Shown here piece by piece: positions 41,397-50,668 of a DNA stretch of 64,000 nucleotides. Every line of letters starts with the position of its first letter. Position 1 is the first letter of the stretch. The position numbers and the translations under genes are program-made. Below the pieces are notes generated by a model. That model was not told the origin of the DNA. It was given only the letters and a program-made list of their open reading frames with translations, and made no database searches. Origin of the DNA: Actinomadura mexicana. Lineage in GTDB: Bacteria; Actinomycetota; Actinomycetes; Streptosporangiales; Streptosporangiaceae. The stretch lies in the NCBI RefSeq assembly GCF_900188105.1, contig NZ_FZNP01000006.1:310001-374000 (forward strand), written 5' to 3'.

Positions 41397-41963
41397 TCAA
41401 CGGCCGGCGGCGCGGCCGTACCAGAACACCGCTTCGCCGTAGCGTCGCTCCCGCTCGGCCTCGTAGCCGCCCGGCCACTCCAGCGCCGGGCCGCGGGCGG
41501 CGCGTTCCACGACGACCAGCGCGTCCGGGGACGCCCACCCGTTGTCGCGCAGATCCTCCAGCAGCGCGGTGACGGACGCGTCCGCCAGCGCGTACGGCGG
41601 GTCGGCGAAGATCAGGTCGTAGGGCTCGTCCGGCGCCTTGCGGACGAGCCGCTCCACCTTGTCCGCGCAGGGGACGGCACCGGGCAGCCCGAGCGACCCG
41701 GCGTTCTGCCGGATCACCTTCATCGCGCGCGGGTGCGACTCGACCAGGAGCGCGTGGACGGCGCCCCGCGAAAGGGCTTCGAGACCAACGGCCCCCGAGC
41801 CCGCGTACAGGTCGACGACGCGCAGCCCGTCCAGCGGACCGAGCAGCGCCTGAACGGTGGAGAAGAGCCCCTCCCGCGCACGATCGCTGGTCGGCCTGGT
41901 ATCCCGCCCCGAGGGAACAGCCAACCGCCGCCCTCCCGCAACCCCTGCAATGACCCGACTCAC
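41397..41963 (-). CDS. rsmD: 16S rRNA (guanine966-N2)-methyltransferase
   Basis: This 188-residue protein has the Rossmann methyltransferase fold. It begins (GTG at 41963) VSRVIAGVAGGRRLAVPSGRDTRPTSDRAREGLFS. The SAM motif is VVDLYAGSGAVGLEALSRG, and the catalytic NPPF/DPPY-type motif is DLIFADPPYALAD. It modifies 16S rRNA in 30S particles. It precedes the PBP gene by 30 bp on the same strand. Confidence 0.95.
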   Translation of the reverse strand: MSRVIAGVAGGRRLAVPSGRDTRPTSDRAREGLFSTVQALLGPLDGLRVVDLYAGSGAVGLEALSRGAVHALLVESHPRAMKVIRQNAGSLGLPGAVPCADKVERLVRKAPDEPYDLIFADPPYALADASVTALLEDLRDNGWASPDALVVVERAARGPALEWPGGYEAERERRYGEAVFWYGRAAGR

Positions 41964-42369
41964 CGTCCCAGTATCGGGCCGCCAAGCCGCACCCACCGCA
42001 CTGCTCCCCCAGCCCAGCCCTTCACGCCCCTGCCGCCTCCAACAAACACGACCAACAACCCCACCAGCCCAGCAGTGCACGAACCTCAGCACCACAGCAG
42101 CCCCGCGACGACCCCACAAGCCGCGATCGCGTCCGAAGGCAGATTCAAGCGAAGCAAGAATCTGATCGCGCAGCGAGCCGCAAGGCGAGCCGAAGCGATG
42201 CCAGCGATCGCCGCCTTTGTCGACGATGGAGGGCCGCCAGGCCCGAAGGAGGAGAAAAAGGCAATAAGTACAGCGGGTCGCCAGCGCCGTGCCACGCTGA
42301 CGACCCGCTCGCGACCGGTCTCAACTCCGGACCGAAGTACCGGCCACGTCAACCCCCGCGAAAAGGCGA
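41964..42369. other. Gap between rsmD and the HEAT-repeat gene, containing a dispersed repeat
   Basis: Most of this 406-bp gap is taken up by copy E of the repeat described at 34582-35681 (separate entry, 42084-42278). The flanks show no ORF. The HEAT-gene end lies on the right and the rsmD promoter should lie at 41964-42083. Confidence 0.6.
42084..42278 (+). repeat. Dispersed copy E of the 1.1-kb element repeat
   Basis: From CCTCAGC at 42084 this copy follows the same unit: GCGATCGCGTCCGAAGGCAG, the AGATTC...GAATCT hairpin, the GCAGCGAGCCGCAAGGCGAG block, GCGATGCCAGCGATCGCC, then GGGCC-gcca-GGCCC and CCCGAAGGAGGAGA. It is about 6.5 kb from the main element and lies between two genes. The end CAATAAGTACAGCGGGT parallels the CAATAGACACAGCGGGT box of copy D. 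Confidence 0.85.
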
Positions 42370-43233
42370 TTAAGCCAAACTCCAGCGGGCTTGGGTTCGG
42401 ACGCCTGGGTCGGGGTCGGCGAGGGATTCGGTCAGGGCCGTCACTACCTCCGGGATGTCGGTGGCCCACTGTTCGAGGGCTTGGACGGCGGCCCGGCGGA
42501 CGTCGACCGTGCGGTCGTGCAGGGCCTTGAGCAGTGGCTGGACGGCGACATCGGGGCGGGCCTTGGCCAGGGCGCGGACGGCGTGGCGGCGGACCTGCCA
42601 GTCCGCGTGGGCGATGGCGGTGACGACGCGTCCTTCGAGGGGTTCGGGGACGCCGAGTTCGGCGGCGGCGGTGAGGGCGGCGATGCGGACGACCGGGTCG
42701 TGGTCGGTGAGGAGGTGTTCGAGCGCGGGCAGGCCGGTGGGGCGGGCGAGGCGGCCGAGTCCCTCGGCGACGGCGACGCGGACCTCGCGGGACGGGTCGT
42801 CGGCGGCCTCGGCGACGCGGGCGGTCTCGCGCAACGCCACCAGACCGAGGACGGCCTGGATGCGGACCTGCGGTTCGTCGTCCTCGAAGCCTTGGGCGTA
42901 GAGCTCGCCGGCGCCGTCGGCGAGGATGCCGATCAGGTCGGCGGCGGTGTCGCGGACGGCGGTGTCGCGGCCGCCGGCGGCGGCGAGGAGCAGGGCGTCC
43001 ACGCCGTCGTCGCCGAAGTAGAGTTCGGGCAGGTCGCGCAGTGCGTCGGCGGCGACGCGGCGGACGTCCTCGTGGTCGTCGGCGAGCGCCCAGGCGAAGG
43101 TGTCGCCGGTGCCGCGCGGCGCCTCTCCCGCGCGGGCGGCCCGGGTGAGCATCGTGAGGGCGTCGACGCGTGTCGCGGGGTCGGCGGCGCGGAGGTACTC
43201 CTCCGCCTGGTCGAGCCGGATGGGGCGAGTCAT
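42370..43233 (-). CDS. HEAT-repeat protein
   Basis: The 287-residue protein is built of about eight repeats of paired helices with the D-x-x-x-x-V-R-x-x-A pattern (for example DHEDVRRVAADALRDL, DDEPQVRIQAVLGLV, DDPSREVRVAVAEGLG, DHDPVVRIAALTAA, HADWQVRRHAVRALA). Such PBS-lyase/HEAT arrays are protein-protein or ligand-binding scaffolds; no catalytic motif is seen. It has a likely own promoter at 43384-43412 with a perfect TTGACA box. Function is unknown. Confidence 0.85.
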   Translation of the reverse strand: MTRPIRLDQAEEYLRAADPATRVDALTMLTRAARAGEAPRGTGDTFAWALADDHEDVRRVAADALRDLPELYFGDDGVDALLLAAAGGRDTAVRDTAADLIGILADGAGELYAQGFEDDEPQVRIQAVLGLVALRETARVAEAADDPSREVRVAVAEGLGRLARPTGLPALEHLLTDHDPVVRIAALTAAAELGVPEPLEGRVVTAIAHADWQVRRHAVRALAKARPDVAVQPLLKALHDRTVDVRRAAVQALEQWATDIPEVVTALTESLADPDPGVRTQARWSLA

Positions 43234-43404
43234 GGGCGTGGCCTCCTGGTCGGCCGTCGGATCCGGAGGCGGGCACGGGCCCGCCGAGGGGTCGGGATCA
43301 GCGACGGGAACACAGGGCGCTCGCCTGGCGCCGGAGGTCGACGTGCAGGCGGGCGATCAGGGCACGACTCGGGTTCACGCGTTCATCGTGTCCCGCCCGC
43401 GCCC

Positions 43405-43431
43405 TATTGTCAACCAAATAGGTCGGCAATA
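43405..43431 (-). promoter_or_regulatory. Promoter -35 box inside an inverted repeat upstream of the HEAT gene
   Basis: Minus strand: TTGACA (plus 43407-43412), a 17-bp spacer, then CACGAT as a weak -10 (43384-43389). The -35 overlaps an 11-bp imperfect dyad, TATTGTCAACC-aaata-GGTCGGCAATA (two mismatches), a plausible operator. AT-rich for this genome. The predicted leader is about 145 nt. Confidence 0.45.
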
Positions 43432-43435
43432 TCTG

Positions 43436-46400
43436 TTATGTCTTCTCCAGGAAGTCCGCGCGCTCCTCGTCCAGCAGCGACGCCAGGACGGTGGCCAGGC
43501 CGGGATGGTCCGCCAGGTCGGGATCGGACCCGACGAGCGCGGTGGCCTCCTCGCGGGCGTCGCGGATCACGTCCTCGTCCCGCTGGAGCGTGAGCAGCCG
43601 CAGGCTGGAGGAGCGCCCGGCCTGCGCGGCGCCGAGCACGTCGCCCTCGCGGCGCTGCTCCAGGTCGAGCCGGGACAGCTTGAACCCGTCGGTGGTGGAG
43701 GCGACCGCGTCCAGCCGCTCGCGGGCCTTGCCGCCCGCCGCGGCGTCGGTGACGAGCAGGCAGAGGCCGTGCAGGGAGCCGCGCCCGACGCGCCCGCGCA
43801 GCTGGTGGAGCTGGGAGACGCCGAACCGGTCCGCGTCCATGATCACCATGACGGTGGCGTTGGGCACGTCCACGCCGACCTCGATGACCGTGGTGGCGAG
43901 CAGGACGTCCAGCTCCCGAGCGGTGAAGCGGCGCATCACCGCCTCCTTCTCGTCCGGGTGCAGCTTGCCGTGCAGGACGCCGATGCGCAGCCCGTCGAGC
44001 AGCTCCTCCAGCTTCGGCAGCACCTCCATGATCCCGAGCGGGGAGCGGCGGTCGCCCTCCTCGGCCACGACGGCGTCGCCCTCGTCGCCCTCCTGCCCGC
44101 CGATGCGGGGGCAGACGATGTAGACCTGCCGGCCGTTGGCCGCCTCCTCCTTGATCCGCTCCCAGGTGCGGGCGAGGAACGCGGGCTTCTCGGGCGGCAC
44201 GACGTGCGTCTGGATCTGCGACCGTCCCGCCGGGAGCTGCCCGAGCACCGAGGTCTCCAGGTCGCCGAAGACGGTCATCGCCACCGTGCGCGGGATCGGC
44301 GTCGCCGTCATGACCAGCACGTGCGGGCGGCCGCCGTCGACCTTCTCGCGCAGGGCGTCCCGCTGCTCGACGCCGAACCTGTGCTGCTCGTCCACCACGA
44401 CGAGGCCGAGGTCGGCGAACTGGACGGTCTCCTGCAGCAGCGCGTGGGTGCCGACGACGATCCCGGCCGCGCCGGACGCCGCATCCAGCAGCGCCTCCTT
44501 GCGCGCCTTCGCCCCCTGCGACCCGGTCAGCAGTGCCACCCGGGTGGCGTGCTCGGCGCCGCCGATCCGCCCCGCCTGCGCCAGGTCGCCGAGCATCGCG
44601 GTGATCGACCGGTGGTGCTGCTGCGCCAGCACCTCGGTCGGCGCCAGCAGCGCCGCCTGCCCTCCCCCATCCACCACCTGCAACATCGCCCGCACCGCGA
44701 CCACCGTGTTGTGGGTGGGGGTCCAGCCGTCCGACACATAAAGACGCTCAGGATGGGCGACGGAGATGCATTGGACCACCTTGCGACCCACGTACTCGAT
44801 GGCGCGGATGCCCTTGCGGCGACGTTCGCACTCCGAGCGGGGCCGCAGCCTTTCGGCCTTGCGGGACAGTCGGAAGGGCGGGTAGTCGTTCGGCAACGCA
44901 ACGCTGGTCATCCAGTAGTTTTCGCCCCCCTTGCGAACTCGCCGGCACCGCGCGTAGCCGCCGAGCGAACGGGTCAGCCATGCGGTCGCTTCGGCCAGAT
45001 GCTTCGACGCGGACACCAGGCTGACGTCCCTGCCGTCGGCGCGCAGCGTCCCGTCGGTGTCCAGCAGGCCTTGCAGCAGTGCGTGGCGTTGCTTGATCGG
45101 TGCGTTCAGATAGGCGCGCGGAACGTAGGTGTCGTGCGCTCCCTTTCCGTACAGGCCGAGATCTCGCAGCGCGGCGATCAACGGGTTCCCGGCCCCGCGA
45201 CGCATGCCCGGGATCGACCAGTCGAGCGGCCGGTCCGGTTCGCGGCGGAGCCTGCAACCCTCCGGAACGAGCTCGGCGACCGCGTCGATGATCTCTTGGT
45301 CACGGGACGGGATCTCGACCCGCCCGTCCTTCATGAAGCCGTCGCCGAGCAGGAGTCCCAAGAGGTAGGGGTCGACCGGGCGTTCCGCGGGCGAGTCCAG
45401 CTCGGGGGCCTCGACCAGGGGCACGTACCACTGGCTTCCGCCGGACTTGCGGAGCAGATCCTGACGCAGTTCCCGCGTTGTCAGAACCTGGAGCGGGCTT
45501 CCCCTGTGCCAGCCCGTATCGGTCTTGACGGCCCAGAGGTGTTCGTCGTCGCATTCGACCGACGTGCCGTCGGAGAAGACAAGCCTGTAAACGTCACGTT
45601 CGCCCTGCGGGAAGATCCCGCTCACCACTGTGACCTCGCCGCAGGGCGTGGTCACCTCGTCTCCCATCGCCAGATCGCCCATCCGCCGGAATCCTCCTGG
45701 TGTCAGCACCTCGGAATCCAGCGGCTGAGCCTTCCCCGCGCCGACGTCGCCCTGGAGGAGGCGGTGCATGGGGTGGCGTTCGGCCAGGTCGGCGGCTATC
45801 TCGTCGCCCACCTGGCGCTGGCCCTCGGTGAGTTCGAAGGGCAGGCGCGCGTCGAACTCCGACTGGATGCCCGCGAAGGACGGGGGGCGGGGCTTGGCGG
45901 GCAGCGACGCGGCGGCGACGCGGCGCTGGGCGAGGGCCACCTGGACGACGAAGGCCTCGTCCCATTTGAGGCGGGCCTTGGCGCGGCCCAGTTCGTCCCA
46001 GGTGGAGGGGCGGTGGATGCCCTCGTACGCCTCGCGCAGGCCGATCAGGCGGCGGCGGCTCAGGAGGGCGCCGGGCATGGGGTCGTCCGGCAGGTCGAGC
46101 TGGTTCAGGACGGTCTCGACGGACGTGCTGATCGCCTCGATGGGCAGCGACTTGGTGGACGGGTAGATCGGGATGATCTCGTCGGCCCACTCCTGCGCGG
46201 CCTCCTCGGCCCCCTTCTCGTGGACGACCTTGTACTGCGGGTGGGTCAGCTGCCGGACGGTCCTGCCGCTGCGGGGGACGTAGGTGCTGATCTTCCCGGC
46301 GAACAGGCCGCGGGTGCCCGGCGACAGCTCCTTCTCGGGCCGGTAGGAGCCCTTGCGGCCGAAGAAGCTGAGCTTGAGCTCGCCGGTCCCGTCGGTCACG

Positions 46401-46648
46401 GTGATCTCCAGGACGTAGCCGGGGCTGCGGGTGAGGGAGCGCCCCTGCACCTTCACCACCTCGGCCATGACCGTCACGTGCTCGCCGTCCTGCAGGCCGC
46501 TGAGCTGCGTCAGCTCGCCGCGATGGGCGTAGCGGCGCGGGTAGTGGTGCAGCAGGTCACCGACCGTGTGCAGGTCGAGGCCCTTCTTCAGGGCGTTGGC
46601 CGTCTTGTCGCCGAGGACCTTGCGCAACGGCTCGTCGAGAGTTGCCAC
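43436..46648 (-). CDS. recG: ATP-dependent DNA helicase RecG with an intein in the P-loop
   Basis: The 1070-residue frame encodes RecG, which remodels stalled forks and Holliday junctions. Residues 1-300 are the wedge/OB and helicase N-part. Walker A reads GDVGAGK (301-306) then an intein (307-647), then TVVAVRAML; motif DEQHRFGVEQR and TATPIPRTVAMT follow in the C-half, then VGRGSLHGLCLLV and the RecG C-terminus. Without the intein it is 729 residues, normal for RecG. The frame is continuous, so splicing is needed for activity. Confidence 0.95.
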   Translation of the reverse strand: MATLDEPLRKVLGDKTANALKKGLDLHTVGDLLHHYPRRYAHRGELTQLSGLQDGEHVTVMAEVVKVQGRSLTRSPGYVLEITVTDGTGELKLSFFGRKGSYRPEKELSPGTRGLFAGKISTYVPRSGRTVRQLTHPQYKVVHEKGAEEAAQEWADEIIPIYPSTKSLPIEAISTSVETVLNQLDLPDDPMPGALLSRRRLIGLREAYEGIHRPSTWDELGRAKARLKWDEAFVVQVALAQRRVAAASLPAKPRPPSFAGIQSEFDARLPFELTEGQRQVGDEIAADLAERHPMHRLLQGDVGAGKAQPLDSEVLTPGGFRRMGDLAMGDEVTTPCGEVTVVSGIFPQGERDVYRLVFSDGTSVECDDEHLWAVKTDTGWHRGSPLQVLTTRELRQDLLRKSGGSQWYVPLVEAPELDSPAERPVDPYLLGLLLGDGFMKDGRVEIPSRDQEIIDAVAELVPEGCRLRREPDRPLDWSIPGMRRGAGNPLIAALRDLGLYGKGAHDTYVPRAYLNAPIKQRHALLQGLLDTDGTLRADGRDVSLVSASKHLAEATAWLTRSLGGYARCRRVRKGGENYWMTSVALPNDYPPFRLSRKAERLRPRSECERRRKGIRAIEYVGRKVVQCISVAHPERLYVSDGWTPTHNTVVAVRAMLQVVDGGGQAALLAPTEVLAQQHHRSITAMLGDLAQAGRIGGAEHATRVALLTGSQGAKARKEALLDAASGAAGIVVGTHALLQETVQFADLGLVVVDEQHRFGVEQRDALREKVDGGRPHVLVMTATPIPRTVAMTVFGDLETSVLGQLPAGRSQIQTHVVPPEKPAFLARTWERIKEEAANGRQVYIVCPRIGGQEGDEGDAVVAEEGDRRSPLGIMEVLPKLEELLDGLRIGVLHGKLHPDEKEAVMRRFTARELDVLLATTVIEVGVDVPNATVMVIMDADRFGVSQLHQLRGRVGRGSLHGLCLLVTDAAAGGKARERLDAVASTTDGFKLSRLDLEQRREGDVLGAAQAGRSSSLRLLTLQRDEDVIRDAREEATALVGSDPDLADHPGLATVLASLLDEERADFLEKT
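44708..45730 (-). mobile_element. Intein with LAGLIDADG-type homing endonuclease in RecG (341 aa)
   Basis: The insert begins AQPLDSEVLTPGGFRRMGDL right after the P-loop Lys and ends YVSDGWTPTHN just before Thr. It has block A (starting with Ala, as in class 2-like inteins), block B region ECDDEHLWAV, and C-terminal blocks VQCISV and HN followed by Thr as +1 residue. DPYLLGLLLGDGFMKDG and LLQGLLDTDGTLRADG are two LAGLIDADG motifs. The N-terminal Ala means the usual Cys/Ser1 is missing. Base composition looks less GC-biased than recG, suggesting later acquisition. Confidence 0.93.
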
Positions 46649-46680
46649 GGGTCTTTTCTAGCCGATGGGGGCGACGGGAA

Positions 46681-48276
46681 TCACTCGACGCCGATGAGCA
46701 GGGGGTAGCGTTCCTGGTCGCCGTCGTAGACGCCGACCTCCGCGTCGGGGCGCCGCCGGCGCAGATGGTCCTCCAGGCCGGCGGCGAGCCCGGGCGGGGC
46801 GTGCCGCCCGGGGATCAGCGTGACCAGCTCGCCGCCGCCCGCCAGCATCCGGTCCAGGACGTCGCGGGCCACCGCGGCGAGGTCCTCGCCGATCGTCGCG
46901 ACGTCGCCCTCGATGAGGCCGAGGACGTCGCCCGGCCGGCAGAGGCCGGCGCTCGTCACCGCCTCCTGCGCGGCGACCTCCAGATGGCCGAAGCGGGTGG
47001 CGCCGGCGGCGCGGGTCATCTCGATCACGTCCTCGGCGAAGCGGCGCAGCGGGTCGTGCACGGCGAGCGCCGCCATCCCCTGGACGGACGCCTTCGTCGG
47101 GACCACCGCGATGCGCGCCCCGCCGTCCCGCGCGCGCTCCGCGGCGGCCTCGGCGAGGGCGAGGACCTCCGGTTCGTTCGGCAGCACGGCCACCTCGTCG
47201 CCGGCGGCGAGGATGGCCTCGGCGAGCACCGCGAGCGGCGGGACGGCGCCGGGCTCGCGCCGCACGACCCGGGCCCCGCTCTCCTCGAACAGCGCGGCCA
47301 GCCCGTCGGCGGCGGTGACGGCGATCACCGCGCGGCCGGTGTGCGGCGCGTGCGGTCCGTCCTCGGCGGCGTCCAGGTAGGTGACGCGGATCCGGTGCGG
47401 GCGTCCGGCCGCCATGCCCGCCTCGATGGCCGCCCCGGCGTCGTCGACGTGGACGTGCACGTTCCACAGCCCGTCGCCGCCGACCACGACGAGGGAGTCG
47501 CCGAGGCCGTCGAGCCGCTCCCGCAGGGTGTGGACGGCGTCGTCGGGCGCGTCCAGCAGGTACATCACCTCGTAGCCGAAGCCCTGCGGCGCCGGGACCC
47601 GCCCCGCGGCCGCGGGCGTGCCGGCGGTGCGGGGCGGGACCTCGTACCGCTCGGGGTACTCGTCGGTGACCACGGCGACGAGGGCGTCGAGCACCACGCA
47701 GAGCCCGGCCGCGCCGGCGTCCACGACACCGCTGCGGGCCAGCACGTCCAGCTGGCCGGGGGTGCGGCGCAGCGCGTGCCGGGCGCCCGCGGAGGCGGCC
47801 CGCGCGGCCGCGGCGAGCCCGGTTCCGGACGCCGCCGCGCAGGCCGTGGCGGCTTCGGCCAGGACGCTCAGGATCGTGCCCTCGACGGGATGCTCGACGG
47901 CGCCGCGGGCCAGGACGGACGCGTGGTCGAGGGCGGCCGCGAAGACCACGCCGTCCGGCGGCGCCTCCAGTCCGGCGAGGACGTCGGCGAGCCCCCGGAA
48001 CACCTGGCTGAGGATCACGCCGGAGTTGCCGCGGGCGCCGAGCAGCGCCCCCTGCGCCAGGGTCCGCCACGGGTCCGCGCCGCCCGGCGGCTCGTCGAGG
48101 GCGTCGGCGGCCGCGAGGACGGTCAGGTGCAGGTTGGTCCCGGTGTCGCCGTCCGGGACGGGGAACACGTTGAGCGCGTCGATCTCGGCCCTCGTCCGTC
48201 CGAGGGCCTCCGCCGCGAGCCTGCACCACCGCCGCACCGCCGCACCGTCGAGGACCGCCGCATCATCGAGGGCCAC
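46681..48276 (-). CDS. DAK2-domain, FakA/YloV-like protein
   Basis: The 531-residue protein has a DAK2 (dihydroxyacetone-kinase-like) domain at about 15-205: NVFPVPDGDTGTNLHLTV near 40, QGALLGARGNSGVILSQVFRG near 75, and LARSGVVDAGAAGLCVVLDA near 181. The remainder (about 220-531) is the YloV/FakA C-terminal part. FakA phosphorylates fatty acids with FakB; here the substrate is not proven. It is the gene between recG and divergent rpmB, a standard actinobacterial order. The start is GTG at 48276. Confidence 0.9.
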   Translation of the reverse strand: MALDDAAVLDGAAVRRWCRLAAEALGRTRAEIDALNVFPVPDGDTGTNLHLTVLAAADALDEPPGGADPWRTLAQGALLGARGNSGVILSQVFRGLADVLAGLEAPPDGVVFAAALDHASVLARGAVEHPVEGTILSVLAEAATACAAASGTGLAAAARAASAGARHALRRTPGQLDVLARSGVVDAGAAGLCVVLDALVAVVTDEYPERYEVPPRTAGTPAAAGRVPAPQGFGYEVMYLLDAPDDAVHTLRERLDGLGDSLVVVGGDGLWNVHVHVDDAGAAIEAGMAAGRPHRIRVTYLDAAEDGPHAPHTGRAVIAVTAADGLAALFEESGARVVRREPGAVPPLAVLAEAILAAGDEVAVLPNEPEVLALAEAAAERARDGGARIAVVPTKASVQGMAALAVHDPLRRFAEDVIEMTRAAGATRFGHLEVAAQEAVTSAGLCRPGDVLGLIEGDVATIGEDLAAVARDVLDRMLAGGGELVTLIPGRHAPPGLAAGLEDHLRRRRPDAEVGVYDGDQERYPLLIGVE

Positions 48277-48340
48277 CGTGCTCCCTTCCGCGCCGCCGCG
48301 TCGCGGCGCCGCCGATTCGCTAACCCGACGCGCTGTCGGC

Positions 48341-48386
48341 TAGTCTGGTCCACGCGCCACGTTCGTGGCGCTCATCAGTGAGCGCC
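48341..48386 (+). promoter_or_regulatory. Predicted rpmB promoter and two overlapping leader hairpins
   Basis: TAGTCT at 48341-48346 is a fair -10. The transcript would start near 48353, at once entering a perfect hairpin GCGCCACG-TT-CGTGGCGC (48354-48371). A second perfect hairpin GGCGCTCA-tcag-TGAGCGCC (48367-48386) shares five bases with it, so the two exclude each other. Together they look like an autoregulatory ribosomal-protein leader; this is inferred. Confidence 0.5.
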
Positions 48387-48461
48387 CATGATGCCCGGCC
48401 CGCCCGAGGCGGCAGCCGGGTGGCGCTCCGATCAGAGCATCGACACCACTTGGAGTTTCCC

Positions 48462-48656
48462 GTGGCTTCCGTCTGCGACGTCTGCGGCAAGGGACCCGGT
48501 TTCGGCATGCGCGTCTCCCACTCGCACCGCCGCACCCCGCGCCGCTGGAACCCCAACATCCAGCGCGTGCGCGCCGTCGTGAACGGCAGCACCAAGCGGA
48601 TCAACGCATGCACGTCCTGCATCAAGGCCGGCAAGGTCGTCAAGCCGACGGTCTGA
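48462..48656 (+). CDS. rpmB: 50S ribosomal protein L28
   Basis: This 64-residue protein begins (GTG at 48462) VASVCDVCGKGPGFGMRVSHSHRRTPRRWNPN-like sequence and ends CTSCIKAGKVV. The pair CDVC...CTSC is a zinc ribbon, so it is the C+ type. GGAG lies seven bases upstream of the GTG. It diverges from the DAK2 gene. Its leader carries two overlapping hairpins. Confidence 0.96.
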   Translation: MASVCDVCGKGPGFGMRVSHSHRRTPRRWNPNIQRVRAVVNGSTKRINACTSCIKAGKVVKPTV

Positions 48657-48702
48657 GCCTTTCCGGCCCGTCCCGGCGGGGACGGTCCACTTCACGGCTT
48701 CG

Positions 48703-48734
48703 GTCGGCTCATCGGGGATTCCCGGTGAGCCGAC
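48703..48734. terminator. Bidirectional terminator between rpmB and thiD
   Basis: GTCGGCTCATCGGG (48703-48716), loop GATT, CCCGGTGAGCCGAC (48721-48734): a 14-bp stem with one T-G pair, followed by TTT on the plus strand. It lies 46 bp past the rpmB stop and 75 bp past the thiD stop, so it can serve both convergent genes. Just beyond, GCAGTTCCGCCATC is repeated head to tail (48749-48776) with two decayed copies. Confidence 0.75.
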
Positions 48735-48809
48735 TTTCGCGTTCCCGGGCAGTTCCGCCATCGCAGTTCCGCCATCGCAGTTCCGCCGCCACCGCAGTTC
48801 GGCCGCCGC

Positions 48810-49613
<804 letters not shown>

Positions 49614-49669
49614 ACTGCCCACTTTATGGTGATCTGCGGGAAGCGGCGATCCGCCGGAGGCGCCTGATC

Positions 49670-50566
49670 TCAGACCAGCGCGCAGGGCAGCTTGTTGAGG
49701 ACGCAGCTGGACGGCCGGGACGGCGTGCCCTGCGCGGCGAACACGATCCGCACGCTGCCGCCGGACGCGATCGCGGTGCGGCCGCGGACGAAGGCGACCT
49801 GGCCGGTCCGCACGACGGTGGCGCCCTGGACGGCCGTGACCGAGGCGTTCGGGATCTTGAAGGCCAGCGCCCACGCGGTGACGGGGCGCTGCCCCTTGTT
49901 GGCGATGGTGGCGGTGGCCTTGAACCCGCCGGGGGTCCGGGAGGCGACGCGGAAGCCGATGACGAGGCCGTCGGGGCGGCCCGCGCCGCGGCTGGCGCGC
50001 TCGCCGGGGCCGCGCTGGGTGATCTGGTTGTCGCGCGGGTCGGTCTGGCTGGTCTTCGGGGAGCCGCCCGCGAAGTTGAGGGAGATCTGCTGGGTGCTCA
50101 GCGCGTAGGAGACGATCCCCACGGCGATGACGAGCGCGACGATCGGGAGCAGCGGGAGGGGCAGCACGGAGACGATCTTCGTCCAGCCGCTCCTGCCGGA
50201 GCCGCCCGTCTCGGACTCCGCCATGCCGGGCGCCTCGCCGGGGTCGGCCGAGAGCCCGCGCGGCTGCTCGGGGAACGCCGCCGCGGGGGCGCCCGGGTAG
50301 TCGCCGGGATAGTCCCCGGGGAGCGGGGCGAACGGGTAAGGGTCGGCCGGCGGGTCGTGCCGGCGTCCGGCGACCGCGTCCACCTGCACGGGCGGCGGCC
50401 CCGACCTGACCTGGTCGTGCGGCGACACGTACACCCGGTCGTCGGTCGGCCCGGAGAAGACGTCGTAGGAGGGGTCGACCGGAGCCCCGAAGTACGGCCC
50501 TCGCGAGGCTTCGGCGCCCGGTTCGGGGTCGTCGTCCGGTCGCTCAAACCTGGAGTGTCGTCCCAT
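49670..50566 (-). CDS. Membrane-anchored protein with a CBM2-like extracytoplasmic domain
   Basis: The 298-residue protein starts with about 130 disordered, Asp/Pro/Gly-rich residues, then a single membrane helix (VLPLPLLPIVALVIAVGIVSYAL, about 130-155). The C-terminal domain (about 190-298) resembles the cellulose-binding-like beta-sandwich seen in actinobacterial surface proteins (GFKATATIANKGQRPVTAWALAFKIPNASVTAVQGATVV) and ends with two Cys (SSCVLNKLPCALV). Ligand unknown. It lies between thiD and thiL on the same strand; function in thiamine metabolism is not suggested by any motif. Confidence 0.75.
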   Translation of the reverse strand: MGRHSRFERPDDDPEPGAEASRGPYFGAPVDPSYDVFSGPTDDRVYVSPHDQVRSGPPPVQVDAVAGRRHDPPADPYPFAPLPGDYPGDYPGAPAAAFPEQPRGLSADPGEAPGMAESETGGSGRSGWTKIVSVLPLPLLPIVALVIAVGIVSYALSTQQISLNFAGGSPKTSQTDPRDNQITQRGPGERASRGAGRPDGLVIGFRVASRTPGGFKATATIANKGQRPVTAWALAFKIPNASVTAVQGATVVRTGQVAFVRGRTAIASGGSVRIVFAAQGTPSRPSSCVLNKLPCALV

Positions 50567-50668
50567 CCCATCCCTCTTCGATCACAGGATGTATACCAAA
50601 CCCGTCCCAAGCATGCCTACCGGATGTGTCAACGCACACGGCTCTACGCACTGACCGCACCGGGGCGT

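Noticed and set aside
43100..46708. 1,200-codon open frame antisense to recG
   Set aside because: RecG and its intein explain the region fully; the antisense protein has no recognisable domain.
49614..49669. TPP riboswitch ahead of thiD
   Set aside because: The space before thiD is only 56 bp and shows none of the conserved TPP aptamer boxes (CTGAGA, ACYTGA).
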